From: Rhodamnia argentea | Taxonomy: Eukaryota; Streptophyta; Magnoliopsida; Myrtales; Myrtaceae | DNA length: 64,000 bases | Assembly: GCF_020921035.1 (NCBI RefSeq) | Contig: NC_063150.1 | Coordinates: 35,139,826-35,203,825 of the forward strand | Direction: 5' to 3' | Shown here: positions 1 to 12,192 of the stretch, in pieces | How positions within the stretch are numbered: the first letter of the stretch is position 1 | Layout: each line of letters opens with the position of its first letter | Notes under the pieces: model-generated | What the model was told of the DNA's origin: nothing | Databases searched by the model: none | Seen by the model: the letters and a program-made list of their open reading frames with translations, nothing else | Translations under genes and position numbers: made by a program

Positions 1-228
1 ATTTTTTGGTTATTGCACCTAATATGATTTTTTCTTCTGTCATTGTGGCTAATTCAAATTGTTGCACTCTTTTCTATGATTGGTGTGCAATGTCAGAGGA
101 TTTCCCTAGGATTCTTTATTGGATTGAGCCTACCTGACATGCCGCTTCTGTAAATCAAACAGAAATTCTGCAATGTATCATCCATGCTATTGTCATCAGT
201 TCCTGATTGTCATAATCATTTTCTACAG

Positions 229-3200
229 GTACAGGATCTCTCTATTTTCACGATGGAAGCAAAGAGGCATGTTTGCTGCCTGCATGTGGACTGCTCAACT
301 GCTTCTAGTTCTTAGCAAAATGGATTCTGTGTTCGTATATGTTCCCGAGTTTTATCTCGAATCTCTTGTAAGATCTTAAATTTCATTTAACTCAAATGTT
401 TGTGTTCTATTCGGTCTATTCACTGTCCAGTTAATTTGGTATTTGCAGCTTCCCTCGCACATTTCATGTGCATCTTAATAGAATTTTGGATTTGTACTTC
501 AAATTTGGATGTCAACAGAGGAAGCTTGGGTTCTCAATGACATTTTATGATCTTTTCAACTTCAGAACTAACTTGTCTCTTGCATTATGCATTTCCTTTA
601 GTAGCAATGCTTTTGTTACCTGTTATCTTCATCTTTTCATGCATGCTTGATGAATAGACAAAGTAAAAGGACACCCTAGGACACAAGCTCCTGCCCTGTG
701 AGGAAGGACATTCTGACCTGCTAGTATTTCAAAGGCAATTTTCATGAGAGCATCCATGACATCCCAGTCATATCTACGCAAGCTTAAAATAAAAATGAGG
801 ATCGATTTCTTGATTAGAAATGTGTGAATACATGGCCAATTTATTTCACTTATGTTCTGTTGTCATAATGTAAGTGAACCTGTAGATGCTGTGATGCCCT
901 GATAACTGACATGTTATATTGTTATCATTGCGCTTGCACTCTCATTGAGTGATTGCTTAATTTATTTGGTTTTTCTCTTGGAGTAATTCGTGAGGATTGC
1001 TGTACTCATAGGGTATCGATTAGCTAACTCGAAAAGACAAATTCAAAATTCAGATTCATGCTCTTTGACAATGCTCTTTAAGATGTTTGAGTCACTGACA
1101 GTTGCCTCTGTCGTTGCAGGTTGACTGCTTTCATGTTTTACGTAGGAGCGATCCACCATTTGTCCCTTCAGCTATATTTATTAAGCAAGGACTGGCTTCA
1201 TTTGTATGTTCTGCTCCATTTTTTTCCTATTTCTCCTTAAAATTCTAGGGCTCTTCAAGTCATGATAAGTGATTTCCGGGGCTGCGTTTGTTATTATGCA
1301 TGTACTGTGCTTAAACTGTAGCCTGATTATTTGCTGTTATTATATTGCATGGTGCCTACCAATTGAAAATTGCTATATGTAATTGACATACTCTCGTGGC
1401 TTCTGGAAAATTTGGAGCAAAGTAACCCATTGACTTGTCACTGGTTTGATATATGGTTTCTTTCATTGGGGATGTCCACATAAAGTGTGCATGTGCATAT
1501 AAACACACATAGTTATGGAGAATCCTTGGACAATGCAAGTATGGTCATGTTTGAAGAGAATTACTCGTTAGGTCAGAATAATGTCGAGCAGTACTTTCTA
1601 TCTATTGTTGTTTCTTTTTCATGTGATCAAGGAGGGTTTGTTTGAGTAATGGGCTTGTCATATAGATTTTTCTTTTGTTCTCTCTTTTTTTTTTTTTTTT
1701 TTGGTACAGGAGGTGTTTCTCGGAAAAGCTTTAAATAGATGAAATCTGTTGCTTCAGACCCAAGATATGAGGAAACTATCAAGAAAAATCAACTGAATGG
1801 ACCAATTATTGGATGTAGATAAGAGTTTGTTGTGACGGTGGGACTGAGATAGATGAGGTTAGGTCATGAATATATATTCTGAACTGTATCTCCGGAGTGT
1901 TCTGTTTGGACATTGAAAGCTCTCCTGCAGTTCTCGATCAGTTACTTCTTTGACTTGGACTGTCCAAATGTCAGGAACCCATTTGGATGGGCTTTGGGGT
2001 GGCTTTGAGCTATTCAATTAGCCGCCCGTGAATTGTCTGCCAAGATAGAAACAATTTTGTACTTATAACAAGTGGCGAAGAAATGGTGTTGACAGCACTA
2101 CTGTCAGTATTTTTTAAAGATAATTTGTGTAGTGTTAAAAAAAAATGTCACACATATGAACGTATAAGTGAAAGTTAAAAGCTAAGCCAAGCCAAACTCA
2201 TACACTCATTCGACGAGTATTTCCATATTTTTTCTAGAAGAGGACTTTTGGATGTCAGAATTGACTGGTGTGCATCTCTGTTTGACAGCTATGGCATTTT
2301 GCAGAATAAATATTATTGTAAGACTGCTGTTCTTGACTTTTATATAGCCATCTTCGTTAATTGCATGGGAGTAAGTTTTTTGTTTGTGTTGATCAGGTCA
2401 CTTTCCTAGTAATGCATTTCAACGATGCAAGAATATCAAGTGCAGATCTTAAGGATCTTCTTCTTCAGTCTATTTCGGTCTTGGTGCAATACAAGGAATT
2501 CTTGGAGGACTTTGAGAACAATGAGGCTGCCATCCAAAACCTACCGACCACGTTGCTGTCATCATTTGACAACAGATGTTGGATCCCGGTAACTAACATT
2601 CTTCTAAGGTTATGCAAGGGCTCTGGTTTTGGTTCTTCAAAGAATGGAGAATCATCATCATCATCATCGGTTGTTTTCCAGGTGAGTTGTAAATTCTCTC
2701 TTTCTGTCCCTCCCTCTGTCCCTTGTGAGACTTCTTCCTGACTAGAATTCTTGCCTCTTGCTCAATAGAGTTTGCTGCGAGAAGCTTGTGTCAATGATGA
2801 AGTCCTATTCTCAACTTTTCTTAATCAGCTATTTAATACTTTGAGCTGGACAATGACAGAATTTTCTGTCTCAATTCGTGAGGTCAAAGACAAGTATCAG
2901 GTATTTCAAAGAAATTTCCGACTGTCAAACATCAATGCTTTGTTTGTTTGGCTTATGTAGGTTATTGATATGGAGGCTTAAGTTGACAATTGTGCTAGTG
3001 GATATCTATCACATAAATGTAGACATATGATAGACCTCTTTAGCCTTGTTTATAACATGCCTATAGTGTGCGGTGCTGCAGAAGCGAAACAGTTGGAGAA
3101 CTGCAGGATCAATAGAAAAAATACGCTTGGAGTTGCAGAGAACTTAGAAGTAGAGTTTGGAATCGGAAAGGACGATTAGTTTTGTAGTATGTTGTAGATC

Positions 3201-3837
3201 ATGGTGTGTGGGATGGTGGATGCGTGTAATCAAAGGAGTGGTACTAGAGGGCTACACCTTTGTATTGTAATTTGGATCACTAATTCAAGTCTACAATTTG
3301 AAGTGCGAAATTGGATTGTAGTATTTTGTAGATCATGGTGCGTGGGACAGTATATGACTGTAGTCAAACAAGTGGTAATTGAGGAGCAGACCTTCATAGT
3401 GCAAATTTGGATCACTAATTCAAGTCTACAGTTTGAAGTGTGAATTTGAATCTTTCACCAAAGAAAATTTATTCAACTGGTGAACTGTAATCTGGAGCAT
3501 GACACAATTACAGATTGCCAGCGACTTACAATGCCAAATGTGGTATTTCGGACAATCGGCAAAGTCGGCCGATAGAAAAATGAATAATCAGCAGAGCAAA
3601 TCATCGATCAATGAAGAAGGAAGTCGAGTCGAGAACTACGTCGGGATGTAGGGACTTGAGCTTGAGCTGTCTGTGCCATCGAGATGAAGCAACTTTTCTC
3701 AAGTTAAGACAACAGGAATTGGAAGAGGTGAAGCTGTGTGCAACTCAGAGGCAAAGCCTGGAATGTTAGATCCTACAATAGAATAAGAAGACTCGCATGC
3801 AAATTATGTTAATAGTATTGGTCCTAGAACTTGGCCC

Positions 3838-3897
<60 letters not shown>

Positions 3898-4559
3898 CAA
3901 GTTCTGAGAAGAGAAAAAGAAAAAATGTTAGATGGGCTAGTCTGCTGTCTCAATTTTTTGATCTTTTATATTGTTCCATATTCTGAAAATACTTAATTGT
4001 GTTCTAATGGAACATTCGGAAGAAGTCTTCCCACAACGTACTGTGTTCTAGGTAACTTGAACTGTGTTTTTTTTTTTTTTTTGCTCCGCCTCCTGTGAGG
4101 ATCTGCATCTCGGGCAACCTTAGTTTCACCTTGTAATGTGCGAATGAAGTAGATAAAACACTACAAATGAGATTATTGAATGGAGTAGATAAAACACCAG
4201 TAAATTAAAGGCTTAATTTGATTTAGCAGTACCGTATTCTGTTCTATTGTAGTTGCATTAATCAGGTCTATAACTTGTGGAATCATGTCATGTAATATGT
4301 CGGATCTGAGCTGTCTTTCAGTCCCCAACTTTTAAAAGCCCACCAATCCTGTTCTATTAATTGTAAGGCATAGTGAAAACCTCACTTTGTTGTGGGAGAA
4401 ATCTAGACTTTAGACTTCCCTGCATTGGTTATTTGAAAGCAAGTTATATGCAGCATGAGCACTTTTGCCTACATGTGCACTTTGGCGTAAGTTAAGTTGG
4501 ATTCTTTTGCATAGCGTTGTTGTGTGTTTCTAACAGGTTCACTGCTACAAGATTGCTGT

Positions 4560-4602
<43 letters not shown>

Positions 4603-6128
4603 GCGTGCAGAATGATTTGAGAAGCTTCATTACTCACTGTTCGGCAACATTCTGCAGGTATTGGATTTCCATCAGCGAAAGTGCAGTGTCATATTTGATC
4701 TTTCTTGCAATCTTGCAAGGGTTTTGGAGTTCTGTACTCATGAAGTCCCTCAAGCGTTTCTGTCTGGAACTGATACAAATCTACGAAGGCTGACTGAGTT
4801 AATTGTGTTCAGCTTGAACCATATATCTTCTAGGGCGTATGCTGAGTTTGATCTGTAAGTTTTTGTGCCATTGATGTCTCATTCACCTCTTCTTGTTCTC
4901 TGATTTAGGCCAGTTATTTACATTACTTGTGATGTCTACTTGATTGTCTGTTGAGGGCTATGAATCTCCAAGCGGTCATGTGGGCCTCTCAAGTGATGCT
5001 TGTTTCTCCAGCCAAGTGATTTCTTACTTGGCTTTCCATTGCCAGGCATAAAATTCAGTCGAATGGAGCGCTAAATAGTTAATTCAGTACATTAAGAGTT
5101 ACCTAATCTTTTTATTTGTCCCTTGTAGGTCGTTGAAAAAACACATTCAATCTTCGGAGAAAGTGAACCGGGGGATGCTTTTGGCACCTCTTGTAGGGAT
5201 TATCTTAAATCTGTTGGATGCTAGTGGGGAGAAATCTTGCTGGGATCATAACGATGTAGTGAGTGTGTTTGCGAGCGCAGACTGCTCCAACACAGTTCAT
5301 CATGGATTCCAATTCCTTTTGCAGCACAATTGGGTGAGTAATTTGGCTAGTCTAACCTTCCAAATAATTCACCTGTTGGGGTCACAATCTCAACTTACAA
5401 ATTCGGTGCTGGGTTGTGCTGTCAAAATAGTGGTTGCGTTGCTGTCAAGTTAGGAATAAATAATGTAAATGCAGGGTTTTGTGTTTTGTGATGGCTAATT
5501 TTAGTTGTCGATTCCACTTGAACTGTCCCTTTTCCATTCTTTTCTGCTTTTGTTCACTTCATGTGGAGGTCTGCATCGTGCCCCTTCCCCATGATAAACT
5601 GAAAAAATCCTTGTTGCTGTTTTCATGATATAGTTCTATCTTTTTAATCAAGTTTTTAGGGTGACATGAAGATACATTCTGTCGTTAAGATGCATATATC
5701 TTCACCTTTCTCTCTGACCGATTATTCATTCTGTTGCTACTGCCAAACTTGACTGCTTTGATCTAAGTTTGGCTATCTGCTGACATTTACCCACTGAGCA
5801 CTTCCTACTCATTTTGCAGGCCAAGTTCTTCCGAAGTGATGCTTACGTCCCACAGATTGCACAGCTAGAGAGTTTCGTAAGTCAGCTCATCTGCCAGACC
5901 GAGTTAAAGGAAGTTGAGGGCGCCGGACACAAGGAAGAGAAGGATTCTGACGATGAAATGTGCTGTATTTGTTATGAATCCGTCGCAAATGCACGGTTCG
6001 TGCCTTGCTGCCACAGATCGTGCTATGGCTGCATAACCAGACATCTCCTCAATTGCCAGAGATGCTTCTTCTGCAAAGCAAGCATCTCAGAGGTCGTACA
6101 GATTGGAGAGGGCACATACAATAAGTAG
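229..6128 (+). CDS. RKP: E3 ubiquitin-protein ligase RKP (KPC1-like), C-terminal exons
   Basis: 3' part of a RING-type ubiquitin ligase gene; earlier exons lie outside the window. Exons, joined by GT-AG introns with conserved phase: 229-367 (start could be 235), 1120-1203, 2397-2681, 2769-2900, 4658-4854, 5129-5333 and 5820-6128 (stop TAG), about 449 residues. The last exon carries a C-terminal C3HC4 RING: CCIC, then CCHRSC, then CQRCFFC. The joined product follows, in order and almost without gaps, my memory of Arabidopsis RKP (RELATED TO KPC1), including the Ser run GESSSSSS and the phrase RWKQRGMFAACMW. KPC1-type ligases target CDK inhibitors of the KRP/p27 class in the cytoplasm; the N-terminal SPRY domain would lie upstream. 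Introns hold a 134-bp tandem repeat and (AT)n and (CT)n tracts. No frame break is seen. Confidence 0.93.
3182..3447. repeat. Two-copy tandem repeat, about 134 bp, in RKP intron
   Basis: Two adjacent diverged units begin at 3182 and 3316. Both open with TTGTAGTAT.TTGTAGATCATGG and close with TTGGATCACTAATTCAAGTCTACA. The repeat lies in the long intron between the exons ending at 2900 and starting at 4658. The short ORFs over it are by-products of the repeat. Confidence 0.8.
3855..3893. repeat. (AT)n microsatellite in RKP intron
   Basis: A nearly pure AT dinucleotide run follows an A run in the intron between 2900 and 4658. A (CT)n run at 4563-4600 lies near the 3' end of the same intron, upstream of the acceptor at 4656-4657. 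Confidence 0.9.
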
Positions 6129-6830
6129 CATCCTCCCTTAAATTAGATAAGGTAGAAAATTAAAAGAAAAAAGGTAACCTCTTGTTTCTTGGCACAAGAA
6201 TAATATGTTGTCGTGCAGATTTAGCTGGCCGATGACTTTCACATAGTTGCCTGCTGCCTGGTGTTGATGCCAACTCTTCTGAATCCACATAGGTAGAGAG
6301 GGGAAAGAACTACCTAGGAAAGTTAATTCAATTCAAGTATTTATACCTGTGTATATGTCATACCAGAGAACTGCAAAGGGCACTGGCATTTTAGTCGAAA
6401 TTTTGTAGAGGAATATCGAGGGGCGTTTCCTTCTGTAAATACGAGTTGTAAAGGGGCAAGCAGAATCTTGTGTCAACCCAAAGTTAAATTCTGGACTCTC
6501 AACTCTCTGTCCACGAGGGACTTCTGAGAAGCTTTAGGACAGGAGAAAAGTTTGGCAACTGTCTCAAGATTTGGTCTTATCTGGATGGTTTGTATTCATC
6601 ACCATCGCAAGAGTGTTTTGCATTTGCCCTCTTTGGTCCAAACAGAAGGCCACGTCTTGCCCGACCCACCCCAATCCCCCTTGTTCTGTTTCGCTTTTTT
6701 GAATACCATCGGATTCGCCTCTCCGTTGTCGTCCTGCTGATGGATCATCAGCTATTTCGGTGAATGCTTGATGATCATATCAAACCGAAGTGGTAGCATG
6801 AAATTGCAGTTTGTAGCTATAAAAAGGGTC
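6129..6830 (+). other. RKP 3' untranslated and downstream region
   Basis: Non-coding sequence after the RKP stop. It contains AAGAATAATATG at about 6197, a possible weak polyadenylation context. The 62-codon ORF at 6552 has no recognisable features. No gene is supported. Confidence 0.45.
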
Positions 6831-6837
6831 TTCACCT

Positions 6838-7200
6838 GGCTAAGTCGAGATTGTTACCAAAAATTTTAAATTGTGCTCACTGTGAAAAATTTAACTTAAA
6901 ACTTATTTTTTGATGCAAAAAAAAAAAATCTCAAATTTGTACCAATGTGTCATATTTTCTTTAAATTTATATCAGTGTGACATTTATTCAAATTTTTGTT
7001 TGTGACACAAAAAATTTTAAATTTGTATCCATATGATCCATTTACCTCAAAATTTCTTGCAAATATGTCATATGGGTATAGTTTGGAGCTTGTAGTGTCA
7101 CAAGAAAAAGGTAAAGATTAATTTGTCACACTGATATAACTTTTGAGTTTTCTGTGTAAAAAAAAAAAGGTTTGGAGTAGATTTGTGTTTAGGGTTTTTT
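6838..7200. repeat. AT-rich element with repeated TTTGTRNCAATGTGTCA-like units
   Basis: The motif 'AAATTTGTACCAATGTGTCATATTT' or variants recurs here at a spacing of 50-60 bp, first in one orientation and then inverted near 7100-7160. This is the same style of subterminal repeat seen in the MULE-type elements at 12193, 20010 and 43269. The ends and target duplication are not clear, so it is probably a decayed copy. No gene is seen between 7200 and 7780. Confidence 0.45.
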
Positions 7201-7779
7201 TTTTAGGTTTTTTCCCTTAAAAAGAAATAAGAGGGAAAGCTAGTCTGGTTGATTTCTTTGAGCGGTTCAAACGGTTGGACCGGTTCAGAGAGGGAGAGAG
7301 AGAGCGCAAAAGAATAGGATAAGAGTGCCGAGGTTCATCTTTAGGGTGGATGGACATGGACTCATGGTACCCATTAAATGGACTAAATAAATGTCTTAAA
7401 TATTTATACGATGCAAACAAATGTCGACGGCAAAAGCAGTGAAAGCCTGATACGGACGGGGAGGGGACACATGGGGGGTGGTGGGGGCGCAGGCCGTGTG
7501 TTGGAAAACTTGAATCGGCATTCAATTGGAATCCAACACTTTCTTTTAATTGCTGGGGATAAAAGTGGTGGCAGGTCAACATTAAATGATTCGTGCGAAT
7601 GCCGACACCAGCAACTTACAATCGAAACCCGACGGAAAATCTGCACCCTTTTCCTCGATTCCGCCAGCCTTTTGTCGAGTCGGTGCAACTTTCTAGAAAA
7701 AAGAAAATTATGAAAGTGTGTGTAGTGCCCATCATCTTAAAAAAGTATGTTTGAGTGTTTTGATCGATGATGAATTTGT

Positions 7780-8010
7780 ATGAACCACGGTTCAAGGTGT
7801 GGAGTTCGATTTCTCCTCCTCCTCCTCCTCCTCCTCGTGGTTACCAGCTCGAATCTGCTTACTACAGTAGTTTATGGGATTAGGCACCGTACGGCCGAAC
7901 ATTTTGTAGCACTGTGGGGTGCCCATATGGTCATATCCAATGAGGGTCCGCTGCACGGATCGATCGCCCCTCCCCTTGTCTTAGGACAGGTTCCATGTTT
8001 CGACGATTAA
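7780..8010 (+). CDS. Hypothetical small secreted protein ORF (weak)
   Basis: A 76-codon ORF opens with a signal-peptide-like segment: a basic start, then a run of eight Leu and VV. The C-terminal half (residues 34-76) is rich in Gly, Pro and His. I recognise no CLE, IDA, CEP or PSY peptide motif. The Leu run is encoded by a (CTC)n microsatellite, so the hydrophobic segment may be chance. There is no clear TATA box. It lies just downstream of the PROPEP gene, which is on the other strand. I list it only because small secreted peptides are easily missed. Confidence 0.15.
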   Translation: MNHGSRCGVRFLLLLLLLLVVTSSNLLTTVVYGIRHRTAEHFVALWGAHMVISNEGPLHGSIAPPLVLGQVPCFDD

Positions 8011-8565
8011 AATTATTTACCGTACGAAAAATCAGCAAGGAACGCTTGATTAAACTGCATCTTAATATCAGCTACTTGCTTTACACGCTAGTATGGATCT
8101 TGAAACATGATTCTTCAGTATGGTACCGAGTGTATTTGAGTATGCTTAGAAACAATTTGTTGTCCTTTCCTGAGTTGGATGAGTTGGTTCAATCCAATGT
8201 TCTTTGTGTTGCTCCATCCTATATCACGAGGTTAAAAAAAAAAAAAACACTCGATGAACCTCTTTGACAATATTACCCAAATATGCTCAGATCATAGACA
8301 AAACAATAGCAAAAAAAAAAAAAAAAAACCTGGCAGGGTAAACTGAACTAAATTCCTAGAGGTGCATCATTACATGCATGTGCGGATTTCCAATGCTAGA
8401 TTAGCACACAACAGAAGAGACTGGAAAATATGTGACATTCATGCTGGATAAAAAAAAAAAAAGAGAGAAGGAAAAGGACAAAAATGTGTCTGCATGTATC
8501 TAATGGAAGCAGCCATCAACGCACGACACAAACGATAATGAGAGATGGAATGTGGCTACGAACGA

Positions 8566-8850
8566 TCAGTTGGTTTGGCCTCCGCTGCCGGTGCTTATGG
8601 GTGGCCTCGTCGGCCGCCTTCGCCGGGGCGTCGCCCAACTCTCTTCTTCATAATACCCTTCTTCTCGTTCTTCTTCTCCTTCGTCCTGCATGCATTTATT
8701 CCGAGCAAAGAAAGATCTCGATGTACACCAAGATCGGCTTATGAAAATGATGCGACGGACCGTCCGTGCATCATGTATCAACTCCAAAGTCAACATGCAC
8801 GTAATTTAAACACAAACACAAGCACTTGTATACTGGAATTATATATATTT

Positions 8851-8883
<33 letters not shown>

Positions 8884-9117
8884 GAGAGAGAGAGAGTTGA
8901 GCTGAGCTGAGCTGAGCTGATGTAGTAGTACTAGTAGCGTCTCGCGGCACGGTGCTTGCGAACTGTGCCGATCCGGGGATCTCCCGGCAGTCGAGCCGGG
9001 GTCGAACTGGAAACCCAAGCACTTGAGGAGGGCAGTGATGCACGTTTGAAGGCAATGGCAAGGGCTGCACCGCTCCAGTCCTCCCCCTCTTCTTCCCTCT
9101 CCTTCTGAAGTCTCCAT
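8566..9117 (-). CDS. PROPEP: PROPEP: precursor of a plant elicitor peptide (Pep)
   Basis: Two-exon model: exon 1 9117-8932 (62 codons), intron 8931-8686 (GTACTA...ATGCAG, phase 0, containing a (CT)n tract), exon 2 8685-8566 (39 codons plus TGA), 101 aa in total. PROPEPs are small cytosolic precursors, about 90-110 aa in Arabidopsis; damage and metacaspase cleavage release a C-terminal peptide of about 23 aa that activates PEPR receptor kinases. Exon 1 has the family's N-terminal amphipathic motif, here CLQTCITALLKCLGF (compare CLDQTLRAILKCLGL in PROPEP1). Exon 2 is acidic, then basic (PRRRRPTR), and ends in STGSGGQTN directly before the stop, matching the Pep signature SSGRxGxxN at Ser, the two key Gly and the terminal Asn. 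Residues 79-101 would be the 23-mer. Arg and Pro of the signature are replaced by Ser and Gly. There is no signal peptide, as usual for the family. Homology is confident; the donor site is inferred. Confidence 0.82.
8853..8922. repeat. (GA)n tract followed by GAGCT pentamer repeat in PROPEP intron
   Basis: A GA run with one interruption is followed by four copies of TGAGC. On the PROPEP strand it reads as a CT-rich run, so it lies well upstream of the acceptor. It encodes the spurious Leu-Ser runs in overlapping ORFs. Confidence 0.85.
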
Positions 9118-9192
9118 GCCCTCTCTCTCTCTCTCTCTCTCTAAAACAGGTTGTAGGCTTTCTCGAACAGGTTGGGCCCTGGAAAACTATTC

Positions 9193-9239
9193 GGTCAAGC
9201 TGGGCTTGGCCCGTTTCCCATTCATTGGGCCAGAGCCCA
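9193..9239 (-). promoter_or_regulatory. W-box and TGGGCY (site II) cluster upstream of PROPEP
   Basis: On the minus strand, 76 bp upstream of the PROPEP ATG, TTGACC (9198-9193) is a W-box core bound by WRKY factors, which are known to drive PROPEP induction. Several TGGGCC/TGGGCT motifs, in either orientation, lie at 9173-9178, 9201-9206, 9226-9231 and 9233-9239. Between these and the ATG a (CT)n/(GA)n tract (9119-9142) would form the leader. No clear TATA box is seen. Confidence 0.4.
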
Positions 9240-9645
9240 GCATCGAAACAGTGATCTTTTAGCCGTGATTTTCCAGGCGATTTTCATTAAATGAGAGAAC
9301 TGGAAGTAGTATTTCAGATATTCCTAATTTCGCTTCTTCTTCTTTTTTCCCCCCACGTGAAGGCACATGAAAAGGGGCACCGTTTCACGATGGTTTGCCG
9401 ATCTCCTTTTATTAGTTCAAAATTGAATAAATGGAAATAAAAATAATATTAAAGATATTCTTCTTATTGCTTTCCGACAAAATCGCCGGGCGCCGGCTAT
9501 CCTCGCCGCCCCGAGCAACAAGAAAGATGAAGAAATGCTAGCAAGAGGGTTTCCAGCTATCGAGCACCTGGGTGTCGCGTCCGAGCAGAGAGCATCACGA
9601 CGTGAGCTAGCCATTGTGCGCTTCGATCCGACGTTGCCTTTCTGG

Positions 9646-10478
9646 TAGAGGTGACAAAATGGGTATGGAACCCACATTTTAACCCACATTTTGATTAGGC
9701 ACGTCATAAATGAGATGCCGTAAGTTTTGAAAGTATGCATTAGTGGATTATAAATGAGTTACTTAACAATTTAATGGGTTTTAAATGGATTGAGAACTAA
9801 CCCATTTCTAACTCATATGAAAAATAGAGAACTTTTTGACCTGCCTTCTAGTAGTAGCTAAAGTGCCCAATGCATCAGGTGCAGTTGGAGACCTCACGAC
9901 AATCTATACAATTTTTATACATTTTTTCAAAGTTTTTGAATTTTTTTATAATCTTTTATTATATATATTTTTCCTTTTTTTTTTTTTTTTTTTTCTGAGA
10001 CGTCTGGCAAGGACCTAGCCACTAAGCGAGGGCAGCAAAGCCCTCGTCAACAGTAGGCAGGGGATGCAACCTTTGCCCAGACGGCCATTGGGCGAAGGCC
10101 ACTATCGGTGAGGGCTTCAAGCACCTCGTTGGACTTAGAAGAAAAAAAAGAAAATAAACTATAAAAATATAAGAAAATTATTTTTTTAAAGAAATTTATA
10201 AAAATTGTCCATAAGATTTGTATTGCATGGAGGTGATTTTGCAATATAATAGTTTAAAAAATTAAGAAATAAGTTTTCCTAAATTAAGTTAAATATGAAA
10301 GTGTTTTAGCATTATTGGCCGGATCGAGTATTTGTTGGGTATGCATCGGGCCGGATATGAGCCGCTAGATTTGTATGTATGAAAATAGATCAAAACGAAT
10401 TAAATAGGTCAATTTAGGTCAAACCATTTTCGACCCGATCCGCCTATTTGAGTGATCTACTTTCGAGCACTTCACCTA
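9646..10478. mobile_element. Possible hAT-like element with inner inverted repeat
   Basis: The left end TAGAGGTGACAAAAT and the right end (reverse complement TAGGTGAAGTGCT) resemble hAT termini (TAGRGGTG). No matching 8-bp target duplication is visible. Inside, 9885-10245 has its own AT-rich inverted arms (...ACAATTTTTATACATTTTTTC / AAATTTATAAAAATTGTCC) around a GC-rich core (about 10000-10125). The assignment is weak. Confidence 0.35.
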
Positions 10479-12192
10479 GTCTTATATGGAAATCTTACCG
10501 TCAACTTAGGCAAACTTGCACTAATACAAAGCCTTTTTCCGAGATGAAACATATGAACAATCTGGCTTTTCGCATCTTCTCACGTACTTTCCGGCTTTCC
10601 TCATGTATCAAAACCCTCGCATGAATTTACGAGAGATAATTAGCATTAAACAATCTTAACACCGCCCAAAGCATGCATGAACCTCGACCTCCCCGACGCC
10701 AACCATCCCATAAGGCCTAACACGGCATAACAACGTTAGGGTTAGGGACTAATCCAAGCAGGTGACCTAGTTAAACTCACTCGGTTTCCGTATGGACACA
10801 GACGAAGTATCGATTAAACTACACGAAAAGAACACCTTAATCGTACCGACGTGTCGGGATATGAGACGACAATCGAGCATTAGAACTCGTAATTAAACGA
10901 AGTGGTTGCGGTCAAAGTGGCTGCATGTTGACCCTAACACCCAACGGAAGCTTCATTGGGTGGCTCGGCAAGATCAAAAGTATTAGTTTCTTAATCAGTC
11001 CGAGGAGAGCAACGGCCATAAACAAATGTAGAATGTCGTACGAGGTGTCGAAACATTGGGTTGGAATCTCAGGTATGAAAGCGACAAAACTTAGTATCAA
11101 AGTTTGTTTAGTTAAAGCTTAATTTCCTCAGCCAATGGGTGCTTAAAAGGTGATCAAACCTCGTTTAGCTACACAGGAAGATTCAATTTAGTCTTGTTGA
11201 CTTCACTATGTTCTACAAGAACTCCTCCTTTACTAATGTCGAGAAGAAGGCGGGATCTAGGGCCGTGTTCCATCTGCTCGATTGATTATTCATTTCTTCC
11301 TACGACTCAAATCCGAATTGACCGTGTTTTTTTGGGGAATCTTGGAACCTATGCTTCCTTATAGACCTGTGCATTCGTGCCACATATAGTTCTACATCAC
11401 AAAAACTATTGATCTCATATAGAAAATGTACATGAACATTAGAAAGATATTTGGATTCTCAACGCTATTAACGATCGACCGTCATTAGGGGCGAAATTAC
11501 CCAGGTATGACCCGGTTAAAGTAGGTAGATGACTTCACAAATATTGGTCAAGCACTCAATTACATTAGTAGTCGTAAGCATGTTTTCATCACGTAGCTAC
11601 TTAAAACCTAATTCATGCCATGACCAGTCTCTTTCCAATATAAATATCTTAAATTTTGAGAATCTTGGACATGGTGAATATTCTACATCGATCATGTAAC
11701 TACAATGCCACGTACCCAGCAAAGAAGAAAAAAAAAAAACAATCTTACTTAAAATATCCAATCATGAAGAGTCGGTGTCCATAGGATCAACCTTTGGCAC
11801 TTGAAGGGTTAAATGAGAGAGAGTGTGGCGTACCAAACTAAACTTTGTTAAATTTTCGAGAGAATTATTGAAGATGTGTTTTCGTCTTGTGGGAAACGTA
11901 TGAATCCAATGGGCAGTTCTGATTTCGGGCACCGTCAAAGGGTGGCGGGGACACGAATTTTAGGGTTTCGTCGAAACCGGTCCGCCGACAGAGGCCGCTT
12001 TCTCGTGCTAAAAAATGGAGATTCGAGAGACAAAAATCTGGCAGCCCCATCTCTGGATGCCCCCTGAGGAGAACATTTATTAGCCGGTGGTACTTAGGTT
12101 TTGGTCCTATTGTAGCTAAGAAAAAGAAAGAAAATGATTGGACAATGCCATGCAGTGCTAAGCAATTTTGCTATCTGTATGAAATAAATAAA
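10479..12192. other. Intergenic region, no gene recognised
   Basis: Mixed-composition DNA without a long ORF or recognisable protein. Short ORFs on both strands at 10912-11122 and 11865-12067 are mirror images of each other and show no family features. Composition resembles the diverged non-coding parts of retrotransposons, but I see no termini. Confidence 0.4.

Noticed and set aside
8484-8910. Plus-strand ORFs (86 and 121 codons) over the PROPEP gene
   Set aside because: They run antisense through PROPEP exon 2 and end in (GA)n-encoded Glu/Arg runs; the minus-strand model has clear homology.
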